From assembly GCF_002017875.1 (NCBI RefSeq), contig NZ_MUFV01000001.1:2568501-2632500 (forward strand): a stretch of 64,000 nt of DNA, given 5' to 3'. Each line of letters starts with the position of its first letter. The stretch's first letter is position 1. Shown one piece after another: positions 1 to 10,892 of the stretch. Position numbers and translations under genes: made by a program. Under the pieces are notes generated by a model. That model did not search any database and was not told the DNA's origin. It worked only from the letters and a program-made list of their open reading frames with translations. This DNA is from Deinococcus sp. LM3 (lineage in GTDB: Bacteria; Deinococcota; Deinococci; Deinococcales; Deinococcaceae).

Positions 1-531
1 CTCGCCTTACCCGCCCCCGCGCAGGCCGCCGCGAAGGTGCCCGGCTACGTCCTTAAGGGCATGCCGCTCGTCCGGCAGTCGTACAACGCCTGCGGCCCCG
101 CCAGTATCACGCAGGTCCTCGCGTACTTCGGGCGGCAGGTCAGCATGGCCGACGTGAGCCGCCAGACCCGCCCCACCGAACGCTCGTACATGACCGCGCA
201 GGCCATCGTGAACTACGCCCCCACGGTCGGCATGCAGGCCCGGCTGTTCACGGGCGGGAACCTGAACACCGTCAAGAATGCCATCCGGGCCGGGCTGCCC
301 ATCATCGCGCTGCAATCGCACATCACGGACACCGGCACCGTCATCCCGCACTGGCGGGTGCTGGTCGGGTACAACGACGCGACCGGGCAGGTGTACATCA
401 TGGACCCCCTGCTGGGGTACGTCGCCATGCGCTACAGCGACATGGACCGCGTCTGGGCCGACCAGCGCGGCCAGTTCGCAGTGATGTACCTGCCCACCCT
501 GGCCGGGACGGTCCGGAAGGTCATCGGGTAA
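1..531 (+). CDS. C39-family (papain-like) exported peptidase, 5' end outside window
   Basis: The reading frame is open from base 1 and ends at TAA 529-531, so the true start lies upstream. The first visible residues (LALPAPAQA then AAKVPG) look like the end of a signal peptide with an AQA cleavage site, so the product is probably secreted. A GTG at 37 could be proposed as a start but would remove the signal peptide. The mature part has the C39-like layout: catalytic Cys in YNACGPAS (codon at 91), His in HWRVLVGYN (codon 349) and Asp in YIMDPLLG (codon 403). Family members cut peptides or are cell-wall associated; the substrate cannot be told from the sequence. Confidence 0.8.
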   Translation, partial: LALPAPAQAAAKVPGYVLKGMPLVRQSYNACGPASITQVLAYFGRQVSMADVSRQTRPTERSYMTAQAIVNYAPTVGMQARLFTGGNLNTVKNAIRAGLPIIALQSHITDTGTVIPHWRVLVGYNDATGQVYIMDPLLGYVAMRYSDMDRVWADQRGQFAVMYLPTLAGTVRKVIG

Positions 532-573
532 GGGGGCCGCTCAGGTGCGCCGCGCCGGGGCACTGGCCGTCCG

Positions 574-579
574 TACACT
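574..579 (+). promoter_or_regulatory. -10 element TACACT, leaderless start
   Basis: TACACT lies 6 bases before the ATG at 586, with no Shine-Dalgarno sequence, so the transcript probably begins at or next to the start codon. Confidence 0.6.
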
Positions 580-585
580 GACGGC

Positions 586-1071
586 ATGCCCATCCGCCGC
601 CTGACCGCGCCGCTCCTGCCTGCCCTGTTCATGCCCGCCCTGCTGGGTAGCTGCGCGCTGTTGAACGACCCGCGCAGCAGTTTCAACGCCGGTCAGACCT
701 GGATCGTCACGGGACAGGACGGCCCGGTGCCCCTGCGAACCGTGGCCCGCACCGGCCTGTTCAGCGATGAGATCGCCAGCGACCGCACGCAGCTGTTCTG
801 GCGGGACCGGCCCGTGCCGAAGCTCACGACCAACCAGACGGGCCTGTTCGCCGCGCGCATCCTGTTCCCGAACACCGCGCCGGTCATCACCCGAGAACCG
901 CTGAGCGGTGAAACCATGATCGTCTGGAATGCCGGGCAGCCGGGCGTGCTGTACGGCTGCCTGATCCGCGACGGCGGCCCGCCCCGCACGCACGTGTACG
1001 GCGACCTGACCCGCTCGTACCTGCAACAGGACACCCCGCTCGGTCAGTGCGAGGCCGTGCTTCAGGACTGA
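586..1071 (+). CDS. Lipoprotein of unknown function (161 aa)
   Basis: The N-terminus has a basic start, a hydrophobic stretch and a lipobox (LLGSC, Cys at about residue 23), so the protein should be lipid-anchored outside the cytoplasmic membrane. The rest (NDPRSSFNAG onward) has two further Cys near the C-terminus (YGCLIRDGG, LGQCEAV) that could form a disulfide. No known domain is recognised. The start is fixed by the TACACT hexamer 6 bases upstream. The last 10 bases overlap the convergent gene ending at 1062. Confidence 0.75.
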   Translation: MPIRRLTAPLLPALFMPALLGSCALLNDPRSSFNAGQTWIVTGQDGPVPLRTVARTGLFSDEIASDRTQLFWRDRPVPKLTTNQTGLFAARILFPNTAPVITREPLSGETMIVWNAGQPGVLYGCLIRDGGPPRTHVYGDLTRSYLQQDTPLGQCEAVLQD

Positions 1072-1622
1072 CCGAATTCAGACCTGGCGGGCCACGTCAG
1101 GGCCAGCAGGGCGTCCACGGTCGCCTCCAGGCTCAGGGCGCTGCTGTCCACGACTGCCCAGCCAGCCTCGCGGAACAGTTCGGGCGGCATCTGCCCGTAC
1201 AGTCCGTCGATCAGGGGAACGAGCACGGACGTGTCGTACGTCTTGTTCGTGCGGGTCCGGTTGCGTTCGTGTGCGACCTCCAGGGTGGTGTGCAGCCGCA
1301 CCGGGCGCACGTCCAGACCCGCCCAGTGGCGCGCCATGAACGCCAGATCGTCCGGCCACAGCACATCCTCGATGGCCACCGCAAAGCCCTCCTGCGCGTA
1401 CAGGCGGGCCGTCTGCGCCGCCGACGTGCGGGCCAGCGCGAACTGCCGCACGGCTTCCGGCGGGTGATCCAGCGCTGGCTGCGCCAGCCCGGAGACCACC
1501 TGTTCACGCAGATCGTCAATGGACAGGTGCAGCCCGAACGGGAAGCGGCCCAGTAGCGCCGCCGACACCGTACTCTTGCCCGCACCCGGACTGCCGCTGA
1601 ACACCCAGATCACGCCACTCAT
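1062..1622 (-). CDS. P-loop kinase-like ATP-binding protein (186 aa)
   Basis: The protein starts MSGVIWVFSG and has a Walker A motif GSPGAGKS near residues 9-16, followed by the order typical of small-molecule kinase or AAA_33 proteins, with an acidic DD in LSIDDLREQV and VLWPDDLAFM. The likely role is phosphoryl transfer to a small substrate, but the substrate is unknown. The ATG at 1622 is chosen over the one at 1652 because TACGCT stands 7 bases upstream of it. The 3' end overlaps the convergent lipoprotein gene by 10 bases. Confidence 0.75.
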   Translation of the reverse strand: MSGVIWVFSGSPGAGKSTVSAALLGRFPFGLHLSIDDLREQVVSGLAQPALDHPPEAVRQFALARTSAAQTARLYAQEGFAVAIEDVLWPDDLAFMARHWAGLDVRPVRLHTTLEVAHERNRTRTNKTYDTSVLVPLIDGLYGQMPPELFREAGWAVVDSSALSLEATVDALLALTWPARSEFGQS

Positions 1623-1629
1623 GCCGGGC

Positions 1630-1635
1630 AGCGTA
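1630..1635 (-). promoter_or_regulatory. -10 element TACGCT, leaderless start
   Basis: On the minus strand TACGCT is 7 bases before the ATG at 1622 and decides between two candidate starts. Confidence 0.6.
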
Positions 1636-1723
1636 GCGCAGCCCCTGCCCACGCCCTTCCTCAGATGTCACGTGACCGGCGACAGCTTGACCAGCGACTG
1701 GCGGCCGCTGTCCGGATTCCGTA

Positions 1724-2818
<1,095 letters not shown>

Positions 2819-2825
2819 GTCCGCG

Positions 2826-2831
2826 AGGCTA
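2826..2831 (-). promoter_or_regulatory. -10 element TAGCCT for M29 peptidase
   Basis: TAGCCT on the minus strand ends 7 bases before the GTG at 2818 and supports that non-ATG start. Confidence 0.6.
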
Positions 2832-2848
2832 CCACCCGCCGCGCGGGG

Positions 2849-2854
2849 TATTCT
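2849..2854 (+). promoter_or_regulatory. -10 element TATTCT for purU
   Basis: TATTCT is 8 bases before the ATG at 2863 with no Shine-Dalgarno sequence. It faces the divergent peptidase promoter only 17 bases away. Confidence 0.6.
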
Positions 2855-2862
2855 CGCCGGAT

Positions 2863-3750
<888 letters not shown>

Positions 3751-3905
3751 TCCGGACTCCGATTGAATGGGCTGCAAAGACCGTTCAATCCGAGCGGAGC
3801 GAGAAGGAGAGAAGCGGGTTCCGGGCGTGGAGTTGGCAATCCGGTGAAGTTCCGGATTGTCAGCGAAACAGACGGAATCCGCTGGGAGCCTGACACAAAT
3901 GATGA

Positions 3906-3927
3906 GAATGCCCCCGACGGGGCATTC
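3906..3927 (+). other. Perfect hairpin ahead of the transposase gene
   Basis: GAATGCCCC and GGGGCATTC form a perfect 9-bp stem with a CGAC loop, ending 4 bases before the transposase ATG. Transcripts entering from purU would carry it, which could hide the start region, as known for other IS elements that block translation from outside transcripts. This role is inferred. Confidence 0.6.
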
Positions 3928-3931
3928 TTGA

Positions 3932-5111
3932 ATGGCCATGAAACAAGAACAGCACACTGACGGGGACGCCTCCATCCTATTCCACCGCATCTTCGACCTC
4001 CTGCGAACTGCCCCATGGTCGGATCAGCGACATGCCCGAACGTTCGCCTGGATGGTTGCCGGCCTCCTCCTGACCTGCATTCCTCACCCAGCCGCGTGGT
4101 GCTCCTTTCGTGGTCTCCCGAGCCCGATACGCCCAGAGTCATGAACGACGATTCCTCCGCGCACTGACGTCTTCCACCGTCCCCTGGCGCGCGGTCTACC
4201 AGCACCTCATGCAGGTCGCACTGCGTGACTGGGGTGATGCCCGCATCACCCTCGCCCTGGACACCACTCTCCTGTTCAAACGCTGGTGCGTGATCTGCGT
4301 CTCCCTCCTCTACCGGGGGCGTGCCGTGCCGCTGTCCTGGCGTGTCATCCGTCATGGCAGTTCTACGGTGGGGAATCAGGAGATTTACCCTGTGCTGGCC
4401 AGTGTCCAGTGTCTGCTCGTTCACCTGCCACAGGTCGAAGAGGTCTGCATCTATGCAGACCGGGGCTTCCTGGATCACACGTTGATGGACGACTTCACCA
4501 CCTTCAGATGGCGGTGGATGATGCGCGGCAAGGGTCCCATCCACCTCTTTGATCAGAACGGAGCGTCCTTGGGGCAATTTCAGTCACAGCTCAGCCAACA
4601 CGGTCAGTTGGTCGTGCGGCATGGGGTGTACGTCACGGGGCAGAAGTACGGGCCCGTGAACATCGCGGCAGTGCGGCCCTTTGGGCAGCGTGATCCGTGG
4701 TTCATCGTGAGTAATCAGCCCTGCAACAGGCGAACATTTGCGGAGCATCACCAACGTACTCAGGTCGAGGAATCCTTCCTCGACCTGAAGAGCGGGGCAT
4801 TCAACCTGGAGGATACACGCCTGGATCAGGCGCACCAACTGGAGAAACTCTGGTGCGTGCTGGGAATGGCGTACCTGATGGTCTTGAGCGAGGGAACTGC
4901 CGTCACGGAGGAGGGGAAACGACGGGAGGTCGATCCACACTGGACACGGGGCTTGAGTTATGCGCAGATAGGGTTGCGTGCCATTCGCCAGGCATTGACA
5001 CGTCGAACGCCAGTCCTGGAGAGGCTGCGCCTCTCCCAGGCCTGTGATCCTGAACCGTCACGTCGTCGACGATCGCCATTCGGCTGGAACGTCGTTCAGG
5101 GTTTCTCATGA
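3932..5111 (+). pseudogene. IS4-family DDE transposase, frameshifted
   Basis: The protein is read in two frames. Residues from ATG 3932 run MAMKQEQHTDGD to PHPAAWCSF; the second part runs VVSRARYAQSHERRF to the TGA at 5111. The join AAWCSF-VVSRARYAQS fits the family consensus if one base is skipped after the TTT codon at about 4104-4109. Catalytic acids are visible: D in TLALDTTLL, D in IYADRGF and E in VEESFLDLKSG. Either a 1-base insertion has inactivated the gene or a +1 frameshift at TTT-C (tRNA-Phe can move from UUU to UUC) makes the full protein. Confidence 0.85.
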
Positions 5112-5201
5112 TTTATGTCAGGCTCCCAGCGGAATCCGTATGAGATGGCGTGAGCAGGGGCGCTGTGAGGTCTGCTCCACGTCCCGTCGCGCCCGTGTCC
5201 C

Positions 5202-5230
5202 TTGAGCTTACCGATCGGTCAGGTTAGGCT
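5202..5230 (+). promoter_or_regulatory. Promoter with palindromic operator in the spacer
   Basis: A TTGAGC -35 (5202-5207) and TAGGCT -10 (5225-5230) are 17 bases apart, and the -10 is 7 bases from the ATG at 5238. The spacer contains the palindrome ACCGATCGGT (5210-5219), the type of site bound by TetR-family repressors. Repressor binding there would block the promoter. The regulator is not in the window. Confidence 0.6.
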
Positions 5231-5237
5231 GTCGGGC

Positions 5238-5681
5238 ATGGCGACCCTGTACCTCGTGCTGCTGACCCTCCACAACCTCAACCGCTGGGTAATCCTGCTG
5301 ACCGGCCTGTGGGCACTGTCTCAGACCATTCCCGGCCTGAGCAGCGGGCGGCCCTTCACGCCCGCCGACCGCCGACCCGTCGTGGCGTTCATGGGCAGCC
5401 TGCACCTGCAACTGGTGCTGGGCCTGATGCTGTTCGCGTTCATGGGCATGCAGAACATTCCGGTGTTCGCTGGCGCGCCCCGCGAGAGCTTCCAGTGGGA
5501 ACACCTGGGCCTGGGCGTCCTGGCCGCCGTGTTCGCCACGCTGGGCAGCGTCCAGAGCCGCAAGGCCGCCAGCGATCCCCTGAAATTCCGCGCGGCCGCC
5601 CTGTGGACCGGCCTGTCCATGATCGTCATCCTGGCCGGCATTCCCTGGTGGCGGCCCCTGCTGCGCTTCTTCACGCAGTAA
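5238..5681 (+). CDS. Four-helix integral membrane protein, unknown function
   Basis: The 147-residue protein is almost entirely membrane-embedded, with hydrophobic segments near residues 3-22, 45-68, 80-100 and 118-137. It begins MATLYLVLLTLHNLNRWVIL; the His-Asn-x-x-Arg-Trp pattern in the first helix and a second His in GSLHLQLVL resemble small proteins often labelled cytochrome b-like, but haem binding is not shown. The ATG at 5238 is chosen over TTG 5202 because the latter is part of the -35 box. It is a single-gene unit between the IS and a convergent oxidoreductase. Confidence 0.75.
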   Translation: MATLYLVLLTLHNLNRWVILLTGLWALSQTIPGLSSGRPFTPADRRPVVAFMGSLHLQLVLGLMLFAFMGMQNIPVFAGAPRESFQWEHLGLGVLAAVFATLGSVQSRKAASDPLKFRAAALWTGLSMIVILAGIPWWRPLLRFFTQ

Positions 5682-5744
5682 CCGTTCCCTGCGGCGCCCG
5701 GCCCCCTTCCCCCGTGGCCCTTTCCCGCGTGGGCGGGGGCCGGT

Positions 5745-6956
5745 TCAGACCGGGGTGGGTCGGTCGGCGGCAGCGCGCGGCGCGGCCGGGACGTCCCGCC
5801 CGGCGCGCGGAGCGGGGCGCAGCAGGGCGAGCGCGACCCGCAGCCGCTCTGCCGGGCGAGGCAGGGCCGCGCTGAGCAGCAGCGTCCGCGCCAGCCAGCC
5901 CAGCCGTCCCCGCAGGATCAGACTCCTGCCCCCGCCCCCGGTCGGTGTGGGCAGGAGGCGCAGGTAGGTCACGGCGTTCCAGTGGCCCAGGCGCAGGCTG
6001 TGGGCCGTCCACTGGCCGTCCGGGACGGGCTGCGCCTCGCGGCGGCGCAGGGCGCGGGCCACGTTCCGCCCGGCGTGGGCGCCCTGCGCGGGCGTTCGGG
6101 CCGCCCAGACGTTCGCGGGGTCCGGAACGCGCAGGGTCGCGTCGGTGAGCAGGGAACCGCGCCCATCACGGGGCAGGCTCTCCGTGCCGGGCAGGACGGG
6201 CGGCGCGGCGTCGGCCGACACGGTCAGGTCGGACGGGTGCAGCCGGCCGTACTGGTCACGCACCCCGCCGCTCGCGGTGTGGACGGCGCGGGTCAGTTCG
6301 TGCGCGGTCACCCCGGCCGCCGCCAGCGCCGCCCGCACGGGTGAACCCACGCCCGGACGCCCGCCGGACAACTCGCTGCTGCACAGCAGGGTCACGCGGC
6401 CCGGCCCGCGCTCCGGGTCGCGTTGCCGCTGCCGTTCGCACGCGGCCAGGGCCAGTTCCACCCCGGCCCCGTCGCCGTCCAGTACGGTGACATGGGCAGG
6501 CCGGTGGGTGTCCAGGCGAGCGGCCAGCGGGCCGGTGTCCGCGTCCGGGCGGGCCTCGCTGAGAATCAGGTGATCGAAGCCCAGCCAGCAGGGACTGTGA
6601 TCGGCGCGGCTCACCTGAAGGCGCTGCATGGTCAGGTCCGCCTGCGCCACCCGGCCCATCAGCACGGTCGCGCGCGGCATGAGACGGCGCAGGGGCGTGC
6701 AGAGGTGCTGCGCCGTCAGGTGTCCGGCCAGCACGTCGGCGTTCAGGCCGGGCGCACGGAAGTCCGGCGTGCCGCTGATCACGCTCAGGTGCACGTCACC
6801 GCTCCGCACGGCACTTCCGCAGGCGCGCAGGATCGCCCGGTACGCGGCCAGTCCGGCCGGGCCTCCTCCCACGATCACCACCCGCGTCACCAGGGAACGG
6901 CCGGGCGGCCGGTGGGATGGCAGGCAGGCGGGCCGGGTGGGGGGAGTAGCAGGCAT
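5745..6956 (-). CDS. FAD/NAD(P)-dependent oxidoreductase, NDH-2-like
   Basis: The 403-residue protein has a dinucleotide-binding start VVIVGGGPAGLAAYRAIL (about residues 24-42) and the overall order of type II NADH dehydrogenase or pyridine nucleotide-disulfide reductases. A second, NAD-binding region is less typical (DGDGAGVELALAACE). The C-terminal FAD motif is recognisable as DPANVWAARTPAQGAHAGRNVARALRR. The tail is Pro/Arg-rich. It probably moves electrons from NAD(P)H to a quinone or other acceptor at the membrane; the acceptor is unknown. A good GGAGG sequence (6964-6969 region) stands 8 bases from the ATG, so unlike many neighbours this gene has a real leader. Confidence 0.75.
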   Translation of the reverse strand: MPATPPTRPACLPSHRPPGRSLVTRVVIVGGGPAGLAAYRAILRACGSAVRSGDVHLSVISGTPDFRAPGLNADVLAGHLTAQHLCTPLRRLMPRATVLMGRVAQADLTMQRLQVSRADHSPCWLGFDHLILSEARPDADTGPLAARLDTHRPAHVTVLDGDGAGVELALAACERQRQRDPERGPGRVTLLCSSELSGGRPGVGSPVRAALAAAGVTAHELTRAVHTASGGVRDQYGRLHPSDLTVSADAAPPVLPGTESLPRDGRGSLLTDATLRVPDPANVWAARTPAQGAHAGRNVARALRRREAQPVPDGQWTAHSLRLGHWNAVTYLRLLPTPTGGGGRSLILRGRLGWLARTLLLSAALPRPAERLRVALALLRPAPRAGRDVPAAPRAAADRPTPV

Positions 6957-7107
6957 GGCAGGAACCTCCAGGGTGAAGCGGCTCGGTGATCGGTCGGCAG
7001 GCAGCAGGTGGGAGGAATGGGCAGCGGTGTCTCCGAGTGTGCCCGTCCGGGCGTTACGGGGGCGTTAGCGTGAGCGGCGCGGCGGATCTCTCGCGGGTCA
7101 TGTCGGG

Positions 7108-7134
7108 GGTCATGGTGCCCGGCCCACCATGACC
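7108..7134. other. Perfect 10-bp inverted repeat
   Basis: GGTCATGGTG (7108-7117) and CACCATGACC (7125-7134) are separated by 7 bases, within the 282-base gap between two minus-strand genes. There is no T-run, so it is more like an operator or a weak terminator than a standard rho-independent terminator. The rest of the gap holds the terminator at 7186-7220 and nothing else I can identify. Confidence 0.5.
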
Positions 7135-7185
7135 GGGCCGTGATCAGCTGTCGGTCAGGTCCGCTGCCGGGCCGTTCGGCACGCG

Positions 7186-7220
7186 AAAAACCGCCACCGG
7201 CCGCAGGGGCGGGGTGGCGG
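7186..7220 (-). terminator. Rho-independent terminator of the quinone oxidoreductase gene
   Basis: On the minus strand CCGCCACC pairs with GGTGGCGG across a 14-base loop and is followed by TTTTT. It lies 19 bases past the stop of the gene ending at 7239. Confidence 0.8.
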
Positions 7221-7238
7221 TCAGCAGGGAGGGCCGGG

Positions 7239-8228
7239 TCAGCGGGCGGGTTCGATGATGACCTTGCCGGTCGTCTTGCGGTCCAGCAGGTCCTGGAAGG
7301 CGCGGGCGCTGTCGGCCAGGGCGTAGGTGGGGCCGACCTGCGGTGTGACCTTCCCGCTTCCGACCAGTCCGGCGAGGGCCTGCGCGGCCTGCATGGTCGC
7401 GGCGCGGTCGTTCATCAGGCTGGTCAGCCACAGGCCCGTGACAGTCAGGTTGCGTTTCATGAGTTCCACGGGGCGCAGGTTCGCCTGCTCGCGGCTGGCG
7501 TTCCCGATCACGATGATCCGGCCCTGCGGGGCGGCCATGTCCAGGCTCTCCTGGAAGCGTTTGCCGCCCACGACTTCCAGGATCAGGGGCACGCCCTTGC
7601 CGCCGGCCGCGTCACGAACTTTCTGCACGCGGTCCGGGTCGTCCTGGAGGATGGTCACGTCGGCGCCCAGGTCGCGGGCCAGCGCGAGTTTCTCGTCGGT
7701 GCTGGCCAGCGCGATCACGTGCATGCCCATCGCCCTGGCGAGCTGGATGCTGGCGGTGCCGAGCGCCCCGGCGGCGGCCTGCACGAGCACCCACTCGCCC
7801 TCCACGCCGCGCCCCAGGGTTTTCAGGCCGTGGTACGCGGTGAAGTACGACACGGGGAACGCGGCGGCCTGCGCGCCGCTCAGGTTCTCCGGGACGGGGA
7901 TCAGCCCGGCGGCGTTCACGACCGAGTAGCGGGCCAGGGCGCCGCTGCCGCCCAGCGCGGCCACCCGCTGCCCGACCTGCACGCCCGTGACGCCCTCGCC
8001 GAGGGATTCGACGATCCCGGCGAATTCCATGCCCGGCGTGTACGGCACGCGGGTGCGGGTCAGGTACTCCCCGGCGACGCTCAGGACGTCCGCGAAGTTG
8101 ATGCCGACGGCCTCGACCTCGATGCGGACCTCGCCGGGGCCGGGGGTGGGGGCGGGAACGTCCTGGAGTTCCATCACGTCTGGGGGGCCGAGTCGTTCGA
8201 CCCGGATGGCCTTCATGGATTCACTCAT
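7239..8228 (-). CDS. NADPH:quinone oxidoreductase, MDR superfamily
   Basis: The 329-residue protein follows the zinc-free quinone reductase pattern: MKAIRVERLGPPDVMEL, VGINFADVLSVAGEY, PYTPGMEFAG, the NADP-binding stretch VLVQAAAGALGTASIQLARAMG (about residues 140-160) and the C-terminal KTTGKVII. It likely reduces quinones or enoyl compounds with NADPH in the cytosol. The ATG at 8228 is chosen over 8240 because TATGCT is 7 bases upstream. It is divergent from the beta-oxidation operon and shares with it a region rich in GAACGT motifs, so joint control is likely. Confidence 0.9.
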   Translation of the reverse strand: MSESMKAIRVERLGPPDVMELQDVPAPTPGPGEVRIEVEAVGINFADVLSVAGEYLTRTRVPYTPGMEFAGIVESLGEGVTGVQVGQRVAALGGSGALARYSVVNAAGLIPVPENLSGAQAAAFPVSYFTAYHGLKTLGRGVEGEWVLVQAAAGALGTASIQLARAMGMHVIALASTDEKLALARDLGADVTILQDDPDRVQKVRDAAGGKGVPLILEVVGGKRFQESLDMAAPQGRIIVIGNASREQANLRPVELMKRNLTVTGLWLTSLMNDRAATMQAAQALAGLVGSGKVTPQVGPTYALADSARAFQDLLDRKTTGKVIIEPAR

Positions 8229-8235
8229 GAGGCGC

Positions 8236-8241
8236 AGCATA
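8236..8241 (-). promoter_or_regulatory. -10 element TATGCT for quinone oxidoreductase
   Basis: TATGCT on the minus strand is 7 bases before the ATG at 8228, with no Shine-Dalgarno sequence. Confidence 0.6.
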
Positions 8242-8260
8242 CCCGACTGTCACCCCCAAA

Positions 8261-8301
8261 GTGAACGTTGACGTACATCTTGAACGTGAACGTGTTTGAC
8301 C
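8261..8301. promoter_or_regulatory. Candidate operator cluster between divergent genes
   Basis: GTGAACGTTGACGTAC at 8261-8276 and TTGAACGTGAACGTG at about 8280-8294 give three GAACGT half-sites in about 30 bases, one inside the palindromic core AACGTT. The cluster lies just upstream of the quinone reductase -10 and upstream of a weak TTGACC (8296-8301) that could serve fadJ. Repressors of fatty-acid degradation in related bacteria bind AACG...CGTT-type palindromes; the regulator here is not in the window. Confidence 0.5.
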
Positions 8302-8371
8302 GGGTTCAGAAATCGTGAAAAGCTAGGGGCCGAACCACAACCACATCACCCACCCATCAGGAGGCCCTACC

Positions 8372-10477
<2,106 letters not shown>

Positions 10478-10486
10478 CCCTTGAGC

Positions 10487-10879
10487 ATGACGCCGTACCT
10501 CGCGCACGCCCTGCTCCCAGCCGGGAGTGACCTGACAGACGTGATGGCCAGGATTGCCGCCCAGGCTGGGGGTGTGCTGGCCGCGTCCGGACCGATCAGG
10601 GCGGCTGAGGTGCGTTTTGGCTCCTACCCGTTCTTCATTGCGATCGACGATGGTTCGTTGCCGGAATCGGAGTTCGGCGCGATCAGGGCGCACATGCTAG
10701 AGATCGTCAGAACCGACGCCGAACGCCAACGCGAGTACGTGGCTGTGGTGACTGTCAGCGGCCGGAAGCCTGATCCGGACATGGATCATTTCAACGATTC
10801 TCTCCTCCTGCTGGAAACCATCGAAGTCCTCTTCCCCGGCGCGATCCTGTTCGATCCGCAGTCCGGTAACCGAATCTGA
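10487..10879 (+). CDS. Unknown 130-aa protein inside the beta-oxidation operon
   Basis: The gene fills the gap between fadJ (ends 10477) and the thiolase (starts 10893) and must be co-transcribed with both. The ATG at 10487 is used; a TTG at 10481 is also in frame. The soluble product (MTPYLAHALLPAGSD to FDPQSGNRI) shows no domain I recognise, no signal peptide and no membrane segment. Codon use is less GC-biased than in fadJ and the thiolase (for example GTTTTGGCT, GATGGTTCG), which suggests recent arrival. It could be a small accessory or immunity-like protein, but nothing in the sequence shows this. Confidence 0.65.
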   Translation: MTPYLAHALLPAGSDLTDVMARIAAQAGGVLAASGPIRAAEVRFGSYPFFIAIDDGSLPESEFGAIRAHMLEIVRTDAERQREYVAVVTVSGRKPDPDMDHFNDSLLLLETIEVLFPGAILFDPQSGNRI

Positions 10880-10892
10880 AGGAGTACCAACC

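Larger units (their letters stand above)
3882..5129 (+). mobile_element. IS4-type insertion sequence, 1248 bp
   Basis: The ends are 19-bp inverted repeats, CTGGGAGCCTGACACAAAT on the left and CTGGGAGCCTGACATAAAT as read inward on the right (18 of 19 match). They are flanked by a perfect 9-bp direct duplication CGGAATCCG (3873-3881 and 5130-5138). The duplicated target lies in the right end of MITE copy 1, so the IS arrived after that element. The single gene inside encodes a DDE transposase broken by one frameshift. Confidence 0.92.
3751..5140 (+). mobile_element. MITE-like element copy 1, split by an IS
   Basis: This is one of five related 133-134 bp elements in the window. It begins TCCGGACTCCG (other copies TACGGACTCCG) directly after the purU stop and ends TCCGTA at 5140. 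The flanking 3-bp target duplication is TGA (3748-3750 and 5141-5143). Without the IS (3882-5129) and its 9-bp duplication the element is 133 bp. It contains two stem-loops; the second has arms CAATCCGG and CCGGATTG. It codes for nothing itself. Confidence 0.85.

Noticed and set aside
3763..3960. Small ORFs inside MITE copies (also 18353-18592, 21125-21328, 23727-24002)
   Set aside because: They only reflect the lack of stops in the element, differ between copies and lack start signals. The exception is the leader ORF at 37913, which begins with original trpC codons.
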